From NCBI RefSeq assembly GCF_000706765.1, contig NZ_CP006018.1, forward strand, positions 1,364,001-1,428,000: DNA of 64,000 bases, read 5' to 3'. Every line of letters begins with the position of its first letter. Within the stretch, counting starts at the first letter, position 1. A model generated the notes under the pieces. The model did not search any database and had not been told where the DNA came from. It saw only the letters and a program-made list of their open reading frames with translations. This DNA is from Bifidobacterium [indicum] DSM 20214 = LMG 11587 (lineage in GTDB: Bacteria > Actinomycetota > Actinomycetes > Actinomycetales > Bifidobacteriaceae). Made by a program: the position numbers and the translations under genes. Shown here piece by piece: positions 1 to 10,540 of this stretch.

Positions 1-377
1 GTATGGACACCGCCAGCGAGAGGCCGCTCTCATCCCTGATTTACTTCCTCCTGGCCCAGGGCGATGCCAGCGCATGGCACAAGGTGGATGCCGACGAAAT
101 CTGGCTCTGGCACGGACCGGCACCCGTCCATCTGCAACTGGGAGGATACGGCGACTCCCCCGCCCGGGAGCCGGACCAGCTGACCGATATCACGCTGGGA
201 TCACAGCTGACCGAGGGCGGAGACACCGCAGCCGATGCAACCCCTTGCGGGCACTATCTGGTTCCTGAGGGATGCTGGCAGCGGACTCTCCCGGGCCAGG
301 GCGATGCGTTGGTTTCCTGCGTGGTCAGCCCCGGCTTCACCTTCGACGGCTTCATCCTTGAGGATTCAACAGACTGA
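1..377 (+). CDS. DUF985-type cupin protein, 5' end cut off by the window
   Basis: This is the C-terminal ~124 residues of a small cupin-fold protein. The run SSLIYFLLAQGDASAWHKVD, then DADEIWLWH, a VPEGCWQ motif and the ending SPGFTFDGF match the DUF985 (Cupin_5) pattern. Members are usually about 150-170 residues, so the N-terminal strand region should lie left of base 1. The ATG at position 3 is probably internal. No enzymatic activity is established for the family. Its 3' end overlaps the end of the convergent nucleosidase gene by 26 bp. Confidence 0.75.
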   Translation, partial: MDTASERPLSSLIYFLLAQGDASAWHKVDADEIWLWHGPAPVHLQLGGYGDSPAREPDQLTDITLGSQLTEGGDTAADATPCGHYLVPEGCWQRTLPGQGDALVSCVVSPGFTFDGFILEDSTD

Positions 378-1215
378 CCGTCTTGAGGGCAACACGCGCG
401 GCGGCATCGGCGGCCATATCCATATCGGCCTCATGGCTGTTCAGGTCATCATAGGCCTGGCCGCAAGGGTTGCTGATGCCCCGCACACAGAGGAAGGGCA
501 CCGCACACTTACCGCAGACCTGAGCCGCGGAGGCCTCCTCCATGGCCTCCCCGTCGGCCCGGAACCTGGTGACCAGCTCGTCCAACACCTCAGGAGCGGT
601 GTTGAAGCGATCGCTGGTCGAGATGTTGCCGACCACAAAATGAGTCTCCTGGCCACTCCTTTCCCCTCCTGGTTCCACTATCGGTGCCGGGCGGGCATCG
701 CGTCCCCTCCAACGCCCCGATGCGACCAGGTCCCCTACGGATTCAGCCCGCTGGTAGCCCAGTGCCTCGGCCGCTGAAGTGGCGGCTTGGAGAAGGTCCG
801 AATCAGCCGGGAAGTACTCCAGGTAGGGAGGACACTCGGCGATGATTGCCGTGTTGGTTTCCGCATAATGCTGCTCGGCCCCGATAAGCAGGTCTCCAAT
901 GGCCAGGTTGGGGTTGATCGATCCTGCGATTCCGCTGAAAATCACCGCCTGCGGATTGAACCGGTCAATCAGGAACTGGGCGCAGGAGGCCGAATTGGCC
1001 ACTCCCATACCACCGACGCAGACCGCCAGATTCATGCCGGCATAGGTTCCGGTCCATACATGGTTCCCAAGCAGGGCAAGCTCCTGCCGCCCCTCCAGTG
1101 CGGCCCTGATTGGGGCCGCTTCCCTGTCCAAGGCGCATTGAATGGTCACGGTGCTGATCTGTTTCCTGTCCATGGTTCGATGGTCGCCGACATGGCCGAC
1201 AAACATTGGTCGCAT
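352..1215 (-). CDS. mtnN: 5'-methylthioadenosine/S-adenosylhomocysteine nucleosidase
   Basis: Cytosolic enzyme expected to cleave the glycosidic bond of methylthioadenosine and S-adenosylhomocysteine, releasing adenine and relieving product inhibition of methyltransferases. The PNP/UDP phosphorylase fold is visible: CALDREAAPI near the N-terminus, the glycine-rich GGMGVANSAS, FSGIAGSINP, a GISN loop and the C-terminal SHEADMDMA, where the Asp is the usual catalytic acid position. There are ~287 residues from the first ATG. An internal Met at 1173 (MDRKQISTV) would give 273 residues; neither start has a strong ribosome-binding site. The protein is about 40 residues longer than E. coli MtnN, mainly from an insert around residues 165-185. 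It lies divergently from the amino acid ABC importer. Confidence 0.85.
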   Translation of the reverse strand: MRPMFVGHVGDHRTMDRKQISTVTIQCALDREAAPIRAALEGRQELALLGNHVWTGTYAGMNLAVCVGGMGVANSASCAQFLIDRFNPQAVIFSGIAGSINPNLAIGDLLIGAEQHYAETNTAIIAECPPYLEYFPADSDLLQAATSAAEALGYQRAESVGDLVASGRWRGRDARPAPIVEPGGERSGQETHFVVGNISTSDRFNTAPEVLDELVTRFRADGEAMEEASAAQVCGKCAVPFLCVRGISNPCGQAYDDLNSHEADMDMAADAAARVALKTVSLLNPQG

Positions 1216-1400
1216 AGATGAAATCTAGAGGCCCTTATAAGAAAAACTGAAGTGCTATCCTCCATATGGATGTCTGTACGGGCGCGCTCCGGTAGACCTT
1301 TGCCGCTAGTATGGTTCCCGTCCGGACGGTTGAGGAGATTATCGCCGAGACTGGTTGTTGACCGGATCCGATCCCAGTAGCCACCACAGTCATTGTCACT

Positions 1401-1419
1401 AAGGAGCAATCCACACATG
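1401..1419 (+). promoter_or_regulatory. Ribosome-binding site deciding the start of the binding-protein gene
   Basis: AAGGAG at 1401-1406 lies 10 bp before the ATG at 1417. It supports that start over an in-frame TTG at 1393 that would place charged residues ahead of the signal peptide. Confidence 0.75.
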
Positions 1420-2280
1420 ACCCTCTTCACCAGGAAGACAACGACCAGGTTCATGGTCGCAGCACTCACCTTCGCCACCCTGATGTCGGGAGCGGCCTGC
1501 GGTTCCGGCTCGTCCTCGGCCAAGGACGACACCAAGTCGGGAGCCATCACCGAAGAGACCATCAATCCCGGTACCCTGACCATCGCCACGGGGGATCCCG
1601 CATACACGCCCTACGTCGAAGACAACGATCCCGAGAGCGGCAAGGGCTATGAGGCCGCCGTCGCCTACGCGGTCGCCGAGAAGATGGGCTTCAGCAAGGA
1701 CAAGGTCAAGTGGACCCGCACCTCCTTCGATGCCGCCATCGCCCCGGGCACCAAGGACTTCGACATGAACATCCAGCAGTTCTCGATCACTTCAGAACGC
1801 AAGAATGCCGTCGATTTCACCCCCAGCTACTACAACTCCACCCAATCCCTGGTTGTCCACAAGGATTCCAAGTACGCCTCGGTGAAGTCCCTGAGCGAGC
1901 TCAAGGACGCCAAGATCGGCGCCATGGTGGGTTCGACCTCATACACTGTGGCACAGGACAAGCTCAAGAAGGACGTCCAGACCTTCAACGACAACGCCAC
2001 CCTGGCCCAGGCACTGGATACCAACCAGATCGACGCACTGGTCATCGATACCCCTTCGGCCTACAACATCGTCGAATCCAAGCAGGTCAAGGAGGGCGCC
2101 GTACTCGGTCAGATCAAGGGGTCCGAGGATCCCGAGGGCATGGGCATCGTCCTCCCCAAGGATTCCAAGCTGACGGAAGCAGCCTCCAAGGCCGTGACCG
2201 AACTGGACAAGGACGGCACCTTGAAGAAGCTGCAGGAGCAGTGGCTGCACGAGTACACCTCCACCCCCACCCTGGGCTGA
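1417..2280 (+). CDS. Polar amino acid ABC transporter, substrate-binding lipoprotein
   Basis: Extracellular solute-binding component of the importer encoded with the next two genes. The 287-residue protein begins with a basic signal peptide and a lipobox, MSGAAC, with Cys28 as the predicted lipidated residue. A Ser/Gly/Asp-rich linker follows, then a family 3 solute-binding domain (SBP_bac_3), recognisable by DPAYTPYVE, FDAAIAPGTKDFD, SITSERKNAVDFTPSYY and the hinge-region IDALVIDTP. The Arg in SERK and the Asp in the last motif are typical ligand contacts for amino acids. The ligand cannot be read from sequence; glutamate/glutamine or cystine are options. It is followed 36 bp later by the permease gene. 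Confidence 0.88.
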   Translation: MTLFTRKTTTRFMVAALTFATLMSGAACGSGSSSAKDDTKSGAITEETINPGTLTIATGDPAYTPYVEDNDPESGKGYEAAVAYAVAEKMGFSKDKVKWTRTSFDAAIAPGTKDFDMNIQQFSITSERKNAVDFTPSYYNSTQSLVVHKDSKYASVKSLSELKDAKIGAMVGSTSYTVAQDKLKKDVQTFNDNATLAQALDTNQIDALVIDTPSAYNIVESKQVKEGAVLGQIKGSEDPEGMGIVLPKDSKLTEAASKAVTELDKDGTLKKLQEQWLHEYTSTPTLG

Positions 2281-2316
2281 CCAGAGTCGGAACAGACGGA
2301 TCAGAATCGGTCAGGT

Positions 2317-3170
2317 ATGTCTTCAACCGCGCAAATACACATCAGTGAGGTTCAGAGGGAACGGGAGCAGTATGACCGTCACCAGAACCTGAAGTCAGTG
2401 GCCACCAGCATCGTCAGCACCCTGGTGCTGGCCTTCCTGGTGGCCCTGGGTCTCCATTACGCCCCGGGCTGGCCCAGGGTCAAGGAATCCTTCTTCTCGG
2501 GCAAGTACTTCGCCCTCGCCTTCCCCAAGGTGCTCCAGGGACTCTGGCTCAACCTCCAGGTCCTCTTCTTCGCAGTAATCGGGGTGGCGATTCTGGGAAC
2601 CCTCCTGGCCATGATCCGGACCAGCCGTTCCCCCTTCCTCTTCCCGCTCCGGGCCTTGGCCCAGGTCTACACCACAATCATGCGCGGTATCCCCATGATT
2701 GTGGTCCTCTACCTGATCGGGTTCGGCATTCCCGGCCTGGCCATCTTCGGCCGGATTCCGGTGGCTCTCCTGGGCACGGTGGCCGTGATTCTCTCCTACT
2801 CCTCGTATGTGGCCGAGGTCCTCAGGGCCGGCTTTGAGGATGTAAGCCCTTCACAGCGGGCATCGGCCCGTTCCCTGGGCCTGACCTCGGGCCAGACCAT
2901 GCGTATCGTGGTCATCCCCCAGGCCCTGCGCAAGGTGGCCCCTGCCCTGATGAACGACTTCATCTCCATGCAGAAGGATGTGGGGCTGATTTCGGTCCTG
3001 GGTGCCGTCGACGCGGTACGGGCCGCCCAAATCGTGGTTGCCACCAGCTACAACTTCACACCTTATGTGGTTGCATCGGTCCTCTTCATCTGCACCTCGG
3101 TGCCCTTCATTCTTCTCAATGACTGGTATTCCAACAGACTTCGCAAGCGCGAGCAGAGTGGAGGGATGGT

Positions 3171-3174
<4 letters not shown>
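2317..3174 (+). CDS. Polar amino acid ABC transporter, permease
   Basis: Inner-membrane channel subunit (285 residues) of the His/Glu/Gln/Arg/opine type. A cytoplasmic N-terminus of ~25 residues is followed by hydrophobic helices at about residues 27-47, 75-100 and 120-160, and two C-terminal segments. The cytoplasmic EAA loop appears as DVSPSQRASARSLGL followed by IVVIPQALRKVAPALMND. Only one permease gene is present, so the channel is presumably a homodimer. The ATG at 2317 has a poor ribosome-binding site, suggesting coupling to the upstream gene. The stop codon overlaps the ATPase start by 4 bp (ATGA). Confidence 0.88.
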
Positions 3175-3944
<770 letters not shown>

Positions 3945-3954
3945 ACAGGGTATG

Positions 3955-3998
3955 TATGGGTGTGCCCCACCGGTTGCAACCGGTGGGGCACACCCATA
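3955..3998. terminator. 44-nt palindromic hairpin after the amino acid importer operon
   Basis: The arms 3955-3975 and 3978-3998 are perfectly complementary (21 bp), and the central GC makes the whole 44 nt a perfect palindrome. It starts 10 bp after the ATPase stop codon. No long T-run follows on the + strand, so it may act as a bidirectional or RNA-stabilising structure as much as an intrinsic terminator. Confidence 0.65.
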
Positions 3999-4158
3999 TG
4001 TCAATCACTCATCTTCGACTCGGAGCCCGGTACTGAGCGGCACGATCGTCATCACCTCAGACAGAATCTCAGAACCGGAACAAGCACCCGGCCAGGCCGG
4101 CCCCATCCACGATTCCAATCTGGGCGGGGCTGTCGCATCACACCGGAGCCCTGTCGGG

Positions 4159-5343
4159 TTACCCCACCGCCTTGTCGGTCAAGACGCCGGTGTGCTGAGC
4201 ATCCAATGCAAGTTGGTCCTTGAGCTCGTCAGCATCCGCGTACCGCTCTTGGGGACGCAGGAAGTCAAGGAACTCGATACGGACCCGGTGCCCATACAGT
4301 TCCAGCCAGTTATCGGTGATGACATTGGCTTCCAGCACCCGCTCTGCATGCCCGCCTTCGGACTGGAAGGTCTCCTTGGTACCGATGGAGATCGCCGCCG
4401 GCATCCGCCAGGGAGAACCGGAAGCCAGACGAACATGTCTGTCAAGCGTCTTGGCCACACCCCCGGTTGGCCCCTCCCCCTCACCATCTCGGCTGGCATC
4501 ACGTACCGGCCCCATGTCGACCAGCCAGCCGGCATAGACTCCATCCATCGGCATATATCCGCTATGCTCACTGCTCAGATTCGCAGTGGGAAAACCAAGC
4601 TCCCGTCCACGCTGCTCCCCATGAACCACCAGCCCCTCGACCGAGTGGACTCGACCCATAATCTCGGAAGCCTCCCGAACACGCCCCTCGGCCAGGAGGT
4701 GACGCAGGTTCGTGGTGCTCCAGACCCGGACCCTCCGGCGCCCTTCACCAGAGGAGGCTTCGCTGGGTTCAACTGCCCCGTCCCCGCCCAGGGAGACATA
4801 TCCCGGACCCCTGTCGTCGACTACATCCAAACGGAACATGCCCGTCTCTTCCGCCAAGTCTCCGATGGCAGCGACATCGCCGGTCCGCCCGGCACCCATC
4901 CGAGCATCCCGGCCCAGAACGAGAGTCTGCATGCCCAGCCTGTCGACCAACTGCCTGATGAAAAAGCGGTATGACTTGGCAGCAAATGCCAATGTGTAGT
5001 GAACAATCAGTACCCGGTCCAGCCCCATCTCCTCCATAAGGCGGACGCGCTCATCAACCCCCATGACCTCTTCGGAGTCATGGCCCAGCAGGTCATTGGG
5101 CAAATCAGCCATGGCATGCGTGTCCGCATAGAGATGAACCCGCTTGGGACTGGGGTCGAACATGATGGCCACCGCTGTGGAGTCCGATTCGGCAGCAAGG
5201 TCCACCACACGTTCCAGAACAGCCTGATGACCCCGATGGACCCCATCGAACTCACCCACGGTCAGCACGGAACCCCTGGTCGTACTCAGCACCGGCCACT
5301 CCACGATACCGGCCGGATTCGGTTTCAACCTGCTGACTTTCAT
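4159..5343 (-). CDS. ribF: Bifunctional riboflavin kinase / FAD synthetase
   Basis: Makes FMN from riboflavin and then FAD from FMN, using ATP for both steps. The N-terminal nucleotidyltransferase half shows VGEFDGVHRGHQ, with the GxFDGxHxGH adenylyltransferase motif at about residues 31-40. The C-terminal kinase half shows GRVHSVEGLVVHGEQRG, then LGFPTANL and MDGVYAGW, and ends in RIEFLDFLRPQERYADADELK. At 394 residues it is longer than the common ~310, with a low-complexity insert around residues 190-215 between the halves. It is the last gene of the leftward nusA-infB-rbfA-truB-ribF block, 92 bp after truB. The NrdI flavoprotein and other flavoenzymes would depend on its product. Confidence 0.93.
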   Translation of the reverse strand: MKVSRLKPNPAGIVEWPVLSTTRGSVLTVGEFDGVHRGHQAVLERVVDLAAESDSTAVAIMFDPSPKRVHLYADTHAMADLPNDLLGHDSEEVMGVDERVRLMEEMGLDRVLIVHYTLAFAAKSYRFFIRQLVDRLGMQTLVLGRDARMGAGRTGDVAAIGDLAEETGMFRLDVVDDRGPGYVSLGGDGAVEPSEASSGEGRRRVRVWSTTNLRHLLAEGRVREASEIMGRVHSVEGLVVHGEQRGRELGFPTANLSSEHSGYMPMDGVYAGWLVDMGPVRDASRDGEGEGPTGGVAKTLDRHVRLASGSPWRMPAAISIGTKETFQSEGGHAERVLEANVITDNWLELYGHRVRIEFLDFLRPQERYADADELKDQLALDAQHTGVLTDKAVG

Positions 5344-5435
5344 CTGTGTCCCGTCGACTGTTGAGGCCTTCCCAGAACGGACAAGGCCAGACTCATTAGC
5401 ACTTTAACCCAGCCTGGAAAGCCAGGCAATACGAT

Positions 5436-6572
5436 TCACCGCTGGGAATCACGGCGGAAGACGACATCGGGTTTCGACAGCTGGCCCCCATGGGGTACCA
5501 GGACGGCAGCGAGGTATGGGCCTGTTTCATCCCTGGCGATGGCGGCCGTGGCCCCCTCGACCCCCACTTTCAGGAAGCGGCCGTTTGCCAGCATGGCGGC
5601 CTCCTCCCCATCGACCTCGATGGTGGGCATGATCAGCCTGGCAGCATCGACCAGGCTGATGGAGCCTCGCAGTATCTCCTCGGAGGACTGGTCCAGATCG
5701 ACCCTGTTCCTGGAGACCGTCTGACCTTGACGGTCCGTATAGGTCCTGGTCGAGACCTGCCCGGTGACCAACCTGTCTTCCAGGTCCGGAGCCTCAAGAT
5801 CGAACCGACCTACCCTGGTCCTACGCAGACTGGTCAGGTGCCCACCGGTGCCCAGCAGGTCACCCAAATCCCTGGCCAAGGCACGGATATAGGTCCCGCT
5901 GGAACAGGTCACCACCACATCCAGATCCACCACTTCCAGCCCGCCTGACGGGCTACCGGGTGCTTCTGCAGGTAAGGCACCTTCGCAGGATGACGACCTA
6001 TCGAACTCACCTGTTTCAGGCTGCTGGTCGACACCGCCCATGTCCTTGCCCGGCAGGACCAGGGTGCGGTAATCCAACACCTCGAAACGAGCGATGTGTA
6101 TGGGCCGAGCCGCCAGCTCGACCTCCTTGCCCTGCCTGGCCAGATCATAGGCCCGGCGGCCGTTCACCTTGATGGCGGAGAACGAATCGGGCACCTGATT
6201 GATATCACCCGTAAGGCTGTCGGTGATGGTCCGCTCCACGGCTGCACGGTCCAGACCCTTGACTGCCTGCCGGACGTCCGGCCCGGAGGGAAGCATCCTT
6301 CCCTCGGCATCGTCGGTGGTTGTGGCCTGTCCCAGACGAATCGTGGCGAGATAGGTCTTGTCATGACCGACGACCACCTTAAGCAGGCGGGTGGCCTGCC
6401 CAAACCCAATGATCAGCAGGCCTGTGGCCATAGGGTCCAGGGTTCCGGCATGTCCCACCCGCCGCATGCCCAGCCTGGAACGCACAGCCGCCACCAGGTC
6501 ATGGCTGGTCACCCCCTGGGGTTTGTCGACCAGGACAATACCAGACCGGTTTTCCTGTCCGGAACCCTTCAT
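5436..6572 (-). CDS. truB: tRNA pseudouridine-55 synthase
   Basis: Isomerises uridine 55 in the T-loop of tRNAs. GIVLVDKPQGVTSHDLV opens the catalytic domain, and HAGTLDPMATGLL carries the catalytic Asp. TFSAIK-like (DSFSAIKVNGRRAYDLAR) and CSSGTYIRALARDLG motifs follow. The start at 6572 is chosen because GGAAAGGTGG lies just upstream; an in-frame start at 6614 has none. The protein has 378 residues, longer than the E. coli enzyme. An insertion rich in Glu/Ser lies around residue 200, and the C-terminus carries a PUA-like region (MPTIEVDGEEAAMLANGRFL). Confidence 0.93.
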   Translation of the reverse strand: MKGSGQENRSGIVLVDKPQGVTSHDLVAAVRSRLGMRRVGHAGTLDPMATGLLIIGFGQATRLLKVVVGHDKTYLATIRLGQATTTDDAEGRMLPSGPDVRQAVKGLDRAAVERTITDSLTGDINQVPDSFSAIKVNGRRAYDLARQGKEVELAARPIHIARFEVLDYRTLVLPGKDMGGVDQQPETGEFDRSSSCEGALPAEAPGSPSGGLEVVDLDVVVTCSSGTYIRALARDLGDLLGTGGHLTSLRRTRVGRFDLEAPDLEDRLVTGQVSTRTYTDRQGQTVSRNRVDLDQSSEEILRGSISLVDAARLIMPTIEVDGEEAAMLANGRFLKVGVEGATAAIARDETGPYLAAVLVPHGGQLSKPDVVFRRDSQR

Positions 6573-6756
6573 ACCATCCACCTTTCCGGCACATATACAA
6601 CCGATACAGGGCAACTTACATACGGGGAGCGGGTTTCATCCTCGTGCTCTGCGATACCACCGGGCGCCGGTTCCGGTGATGCCGAAACCGGCACACCATC
6701 GGCGGCGGTAAGCATGAGGATGAGACCATTCCTGGTTGTTTAAAGACCAGGAACGG

Positions 6757-7365
6757 TCACTGCTCGTCCGGCCAGGACAGCATGGAAGCCGTCCGGGAGG
6801 CGGGGCCGAGGGGTTGATCGTCCCGTTCTTCAGCAAGCCCAGCAGCTTCTGCGGCCTGCTCCTCATCCGTACCCGAGTCGACGTCACCGGTCGCGGTCCC
6901 GTCCTGGTCCGTGTTTTCGTAATCCTGGTTTTCGTCATCGTCATGACGGTAGGGATCAGGGTCTCCGGCATACTGGGCGGTGGCCCTGGCCTTGGCGATT
7001 TCCTCGTCCCTGTGACGGGCGGCGGTAAGCACATCTTCGATTTCGGTGGCTTCGGCCGGCACCTCGTCATAGATGAACCGCAGGGTCGGCGTCAGGCGAA
7101 GGCCCGCCCTGGCACCGACCAGGGAGCGCAGACGCCCGCTGGCCTGGCGAAGGGCCTGCTGGGCACGCTTCCGCTCACCCTGCTCTCGACCCTCCCGGCC
7201 CAACTGGGTCCAGTAGACCTTGGCGATCTGCAGGTCGTTGGTCACCCTTACCTCGGTTATGGTGACACCACTCAGCCGTTTATCGTGCAGTTGTGATTCC
7301 AAGGATGACGCAATGACCCGCTGAATCAGCGCCGCGATTCGTACGGCGCGCGGATTGGTTCCCAT
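6757..7365 (-). CDS. rbfA: Ribosome-binding factor A
   Basis: Late 30S maturation factor that binds the 5' region of 16S rRNA. The KH-like core spans roughly residues 1-120: RAVRIAALIQRVIASSLE, then VTITEVRVTNDLQIAKVYW and LRFIYDEVPA. The last ~80 residues are a highly acidic tail (DDENQDYENTDQDGT and similar), not needed for the fold. The start at 7365 has GAAAGGAACC immediately upstream, so the longer frame from 7392 is unlikely. It lies 137 bp downstream of infB on the same strand. Confidence 0.9.
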   Translation of the reverse strand: MGTNPRAVRIAALIQRVIASSLESQLHDKRLSGVTITEVRVTNDLQIAKVYWTQLGREGREQGERKRAQQALRQASGRLRSLVGARAGLRLTPTLRFIYDEVPAEATEIEDVLTAARHRDEEIAKARATAQYAGDPDPYRHDDDENQDYENTDQDGTATGDVDSGTDEEQAAEAAGLAEERDDQPLGPASRTASMLSWPDEQ

Positions 7366-7502
7366 CCTGGTTCCTTTCTCATGGTCTGTCATGGAAGTCC
7401 GCCCCGGACGGGATGACCCGAACCGGGGCGGAGGACCAGACCTGGCATCCGATGGGGACCGGCGACTTCAACCATCGGTCCCCCGATACCGTCTGTCTGT
7501 GA

Positions 7503-10355
7503 TTATTTGCGCTCGACCTCGCGCATTTCGAAGGTCTCGATGATGTCGCCGATTTCGATGTCGTTGAAGGAGCCCAGGTTGATACCTGCCTCATACCCCT
7601 CGGACACCTCGTTGACATCGTCCTTGAAACGACGCAGGGAGGATATCTCAAGGTCGTTGATGGTGACGACACCGTTGCGGGCGATGCGAGCCTTGGTGCC
7701 GCGCTTGACCGTACCATCCTGAACCATGACACCCGCGATGTTGCCGAACTTGGAGGAGCGGAATATCTCGCGGATCTCGGAGTGGGAGGTGGTGGCCTCT
7801 TCGTACTCCGGCTTGAGCATACCCTTGAGGGCGGCCTCGATATCCTCGATGGCGTTGTAGATGACCGAGTAGTACTTGATCTCCACACCCTCGCGGTCCG
7901 CCAACTCCTGGACCTGACGGTTGGGACGCACGTTGAAGCCGATGATAACGGCCTTGTCGACGGTTGCCAGGTTGACATCGTTCTGGGTGATGGCGCCCAC
8001 ACCGCGGTGAATCACCTGGATACCAACCTCGTCGGATACCTCGATCTTCATCAGGGAGTCTTCCAGCGCCTCGACGGAACCGGAGGAATCGCCCTTGATG
8101 ACGATGTTGAGCATGTCGACCTCGGACTTGGCGAACTGCTCCTTCAGGCTTTCCAGGGAGACAACCTTGCGACGCTTGGCCAGCTGGGCCGCGCGGGCAG
8201 TGGCCTCACGCTTCTCGGCAATCTGACGGGCTGTGCGATCGTCAGGGGCGACAAGGAAGAGGTCGCCTGCGGTAGGCACGGAGGTGAGACCAAGCACCTG
8301 GACCGGGGTCGAGGGACCCGCGGCATCCATCTGCTTGCCGTTCTCATCCAACATGGCACGGACGCGGCCATAGGCCGAACCCGCCACGATGGCATCGCCC
8401 ACGTGCAGGGTACCCTGCTGGACCAGCACGGTGGCCACGGCTCCACGGCCCTTGTCCAGTCGGGCCTCGACGGTGGCTCCTCGAGCGTCCATGTCGGGAT
8501 TGGCCCTCAGATCCAGGTCGGCATCAGCCGTCAAGAGAACGGCTTCGAGCAGCTTATCGACGTTGGTGCCCATCTTGGCGGAGATGTCGACGAACATGGT
8601 GTCGCCGCCGTACTCCTCGGAAACCAAACCGAACTCGGTCAGCTGTCCACGAACCTTTTCGGGGTTGGCCCCGTCCACATCGATCTTGTTGACCGCCACG
8701 ACAATCGGCACATGCGCCGCCTGGGCGTGGTTGATGGCCTCGACCGTCTGGGGCATAACGCCGTCATCCGCAGCAACGACCAGAATCGCCACGTCGGTCA
8801 GCTCGGCACCTCGGGCTCGCATGGCCGTGAAGGCCTCGTGACCAGGGGTATCCAGGAAGGTGATCTTGCGATCCTCGCCCTCCAGCTTGACGGTGGCCTG
8901 GTAGGCACCGATCCTCTGGGTGATGCCACCGGCCTCGCTTGCCGTGGTGTTGGTCTGCCGGATGGTATCCAGCAGTCGCGTCTTACCGTGATCGACATGG
9001 CCCATGACCGTAACCACCGGGGGCCGCGGCTTCAGGTTCTCGTCGTCCTGGCTCAGCTGCTCCTCATCAAGGTCGATGTCGAACTGCTGAAGGAGTTCCT
9101 TGTCCTCCTCCTCGGCGGAGACGATCTTGATGTTCCAGCCAATCTCCTCACCCAGAATCTGGAAGGTGGCCTCGTCCAGGGATTGCGTGGCCGTAGCCAT
9201 CTCGCCCAGGTGGAAGAGGACCGTGACCAGGGCCGCGGGATTGACGTTGATCTTGTCGGCCAGATCGGCCAGGGTTGCGCCCTGACGGAGCTGAACGGTA
9301 CGGCCGTTACCTGCGGGGATGCGCACACCGCCGATGACGGGTGCCTTCATCTCCTGGAATTCTTGCCTCTTGGCCATCCGGTTCTTACGGGCCTTGGAGG
9401 ACTTGCCGCCCTGGCGCCCGAATGCACCTGCGGCACCGCCCCGGCCACGACCACGCGGGGCAGCGCTACCGCCACCAGGATGGAATCCGCCTGAAGCAGG
9501 AGTCGATGAGGCTCCGAACCTGTTGCCACCGCCCTGATGCGGCTGCTGTCCGGGGCGGTTATGGCCCCACTGGCCCGGACGTGCACCCTGGCCTCCTCTG
9601 GGAGCACCGCCACCTCGACCATTGCGGAACCCACCATGACCGCCGCCCCTGCGGCCGTCGTTGACGGTCGGCTTCGCCATGGGATGCGGCCTGGGGATAT
9701 CGGAAGGAACCGGTGCCTTCATGCCCTGCTTGCGACTGAAGGGGTTGTTGCCGGGGCGGGGTGCCGAAGCACCGGGACGCCCACCATGAGCACCAGGAGC
9801 ACCGGGAGTAGCTGCACCGGGGCGACCACCACGCTGCCCTTGCGGGCCGGGACGGCCGGCGGAGGAGGCAGGCCTTGCCTGACGGGGCTGTCCGTCCTCA
9901 CGGCCCTTGGAGGGCTGGGCCTGAGCTCCACGCTCTGGCCTGCCGTCCTCGCGGGCCGAGGAGGAACCGGGCTTGGGTGTGTGTGCATCCGAAGACTGTT
10001 GGGGCTGAGACACAGGGGCCTCAGGCTGGGAGGCCTTGCGGGACTGCCCTGGCTTGGGACTTGGGGCTCCAGGCTTGGGACCGGTTTCCGACGATGATGC
10101 CGCCGCGCCCGACTTGGCACTGGTGCGATTCGTCGAGGCTGCGCGGGCAGACTGTCCGGGCTTTGCTGCGCCCTCGGGGGAGGACTGGCCGGCCCCGCCC
10201 TGGGGGAATGAGCTCTTGAGCCGGCGAACCACCGGCGCTTCGACAGTGGAGGAAGCGGACTTGACGAACTCCCCCATGTCCTTCAGCTTTTCAAGGACAG
10301 TCTTGCTGTCCACGCCAAGTTCCTTGGCCAATTCATATACGCGTGCTTTGGGCAC
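7503..10355 (-). CDS. infB: Translation initiation factor IF-2
   Basis: GTPase that recruits fMet-tRNA to the 30S subunit and promotes subunit joining. The 950-residue protein has an N-terminal IF2_N domain (residues 1-47) and a ~300-residue low-complexity region rich in Pro, Gly, Arg and Gln with many RGG-like steps. A second IF2_N-like segment lies at about 345-400. The G domain follows, with [16 protein letters not shown] and NKID motifs, then domains II-IV ending in [16 protein letters not shown]. The ATG at 10355 gives the canonical [14 protein letters not shown]. It lies downstream of nusA on the same strand, but no ylxR lies between them. Confidence 0.97.
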   Translation of the reverse strand: MPKARVYELAKELGVDSKTVLEKLKDMGEFVKSASSTVEAPVVRRLKSSFPQGGAGQSSPEGAAKPGQSARAASTNRTSAKSGAAASSSETGPKPGAPSPKPGQSRKASQPEAPVSQPQQSSDAHTPKPGSSSAREDGRPERGAQAQPSKGREDGQPRQARPASSAGRPGPQGQRGGRPGAATPGAPGAHGGRPGASAPRPGNNPFSRKQGMKAPVPSDIPRPHPMAKPTVNDGRRGGGHGGFRNGRGGGAPRGGQGARPGQWGHNRPGQQPHQGGGNRFGASSTPASGGFHPGGGSAAPRGRGRGGAAGAFGRQGGKSSKARKNRMAKRQEFQEMKAPVIGGVRIPAGNGRTVQLRQGATLADLADKINVNPAALVTVLFHLGEMATATQSLDEATFQILGEEIGWNIKIVSAEEEDKELLQQFDIDLDEEQLSQDDENLKPRPPVVTVMGHVDHGKTRLLDTIRQTNTTASEAGGITQRIGAYQATVKLEGEDRKITFLDTPGHEAFTAMRARGAELTDVAILVVAADDGVMPQTVEAINHAQAAHVPIVVAVNKIDVDGANPEKVRGQLTEFGLVSEEYGGDTMFVDISAKMGTNVDKLLEAVLLTADADLDLRANPDMDARGATVEARLDKGRGAVATVLVQQGTLHVGDAIVAGSAYGRVRAMLDENGKQMDAAGPSTPVQVLGLTSVPTAGDLFLVAPDDRTARQIAEKREATARAAQLAKRRKVVSLESLKEQFAKSEVDMLNIVIKGDSSGSVEALEDSLMKIEVSDEVGIQVIHRGVGAITQNDVNLATVDKAVIIGFNVRPNRQVQELADREGVEIKYYSVIYNAIEDIEAALKGMLKPEYEEATTSHSEIREIFRSSKFGNIAGVMVQDGTVKRGTKARIARNGVVTINDLEISSLRRFKDDVNEVSEGYEAGINLGSFNDIEIGDIIETFEMREVERK

Positions 10356-10540
10356 TTACTTTTCTCCTTTACCGGACCGCGCATATGAATGGCGCGATCA
10401 CTCTTCCATGACGGCGAACATATCCTGTATCATCGTGCGACCATGATTGTGTTACCTCGTCTCAGTGCCGGAGCTGGGGGCATGGGCCACCAAGCTCGGA
10501 ATATCAAGTCCAGCATACTCGCCTGGTCGGATGTTCCAGG

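Noticed and set aside
7782-9494. A 570-codon open frame on the + strand
   Set aside because: It lies entirely opposite infB, has no ribosome-binding site and no recognisable domain. It reflects high-GC codon bias of the real gene.
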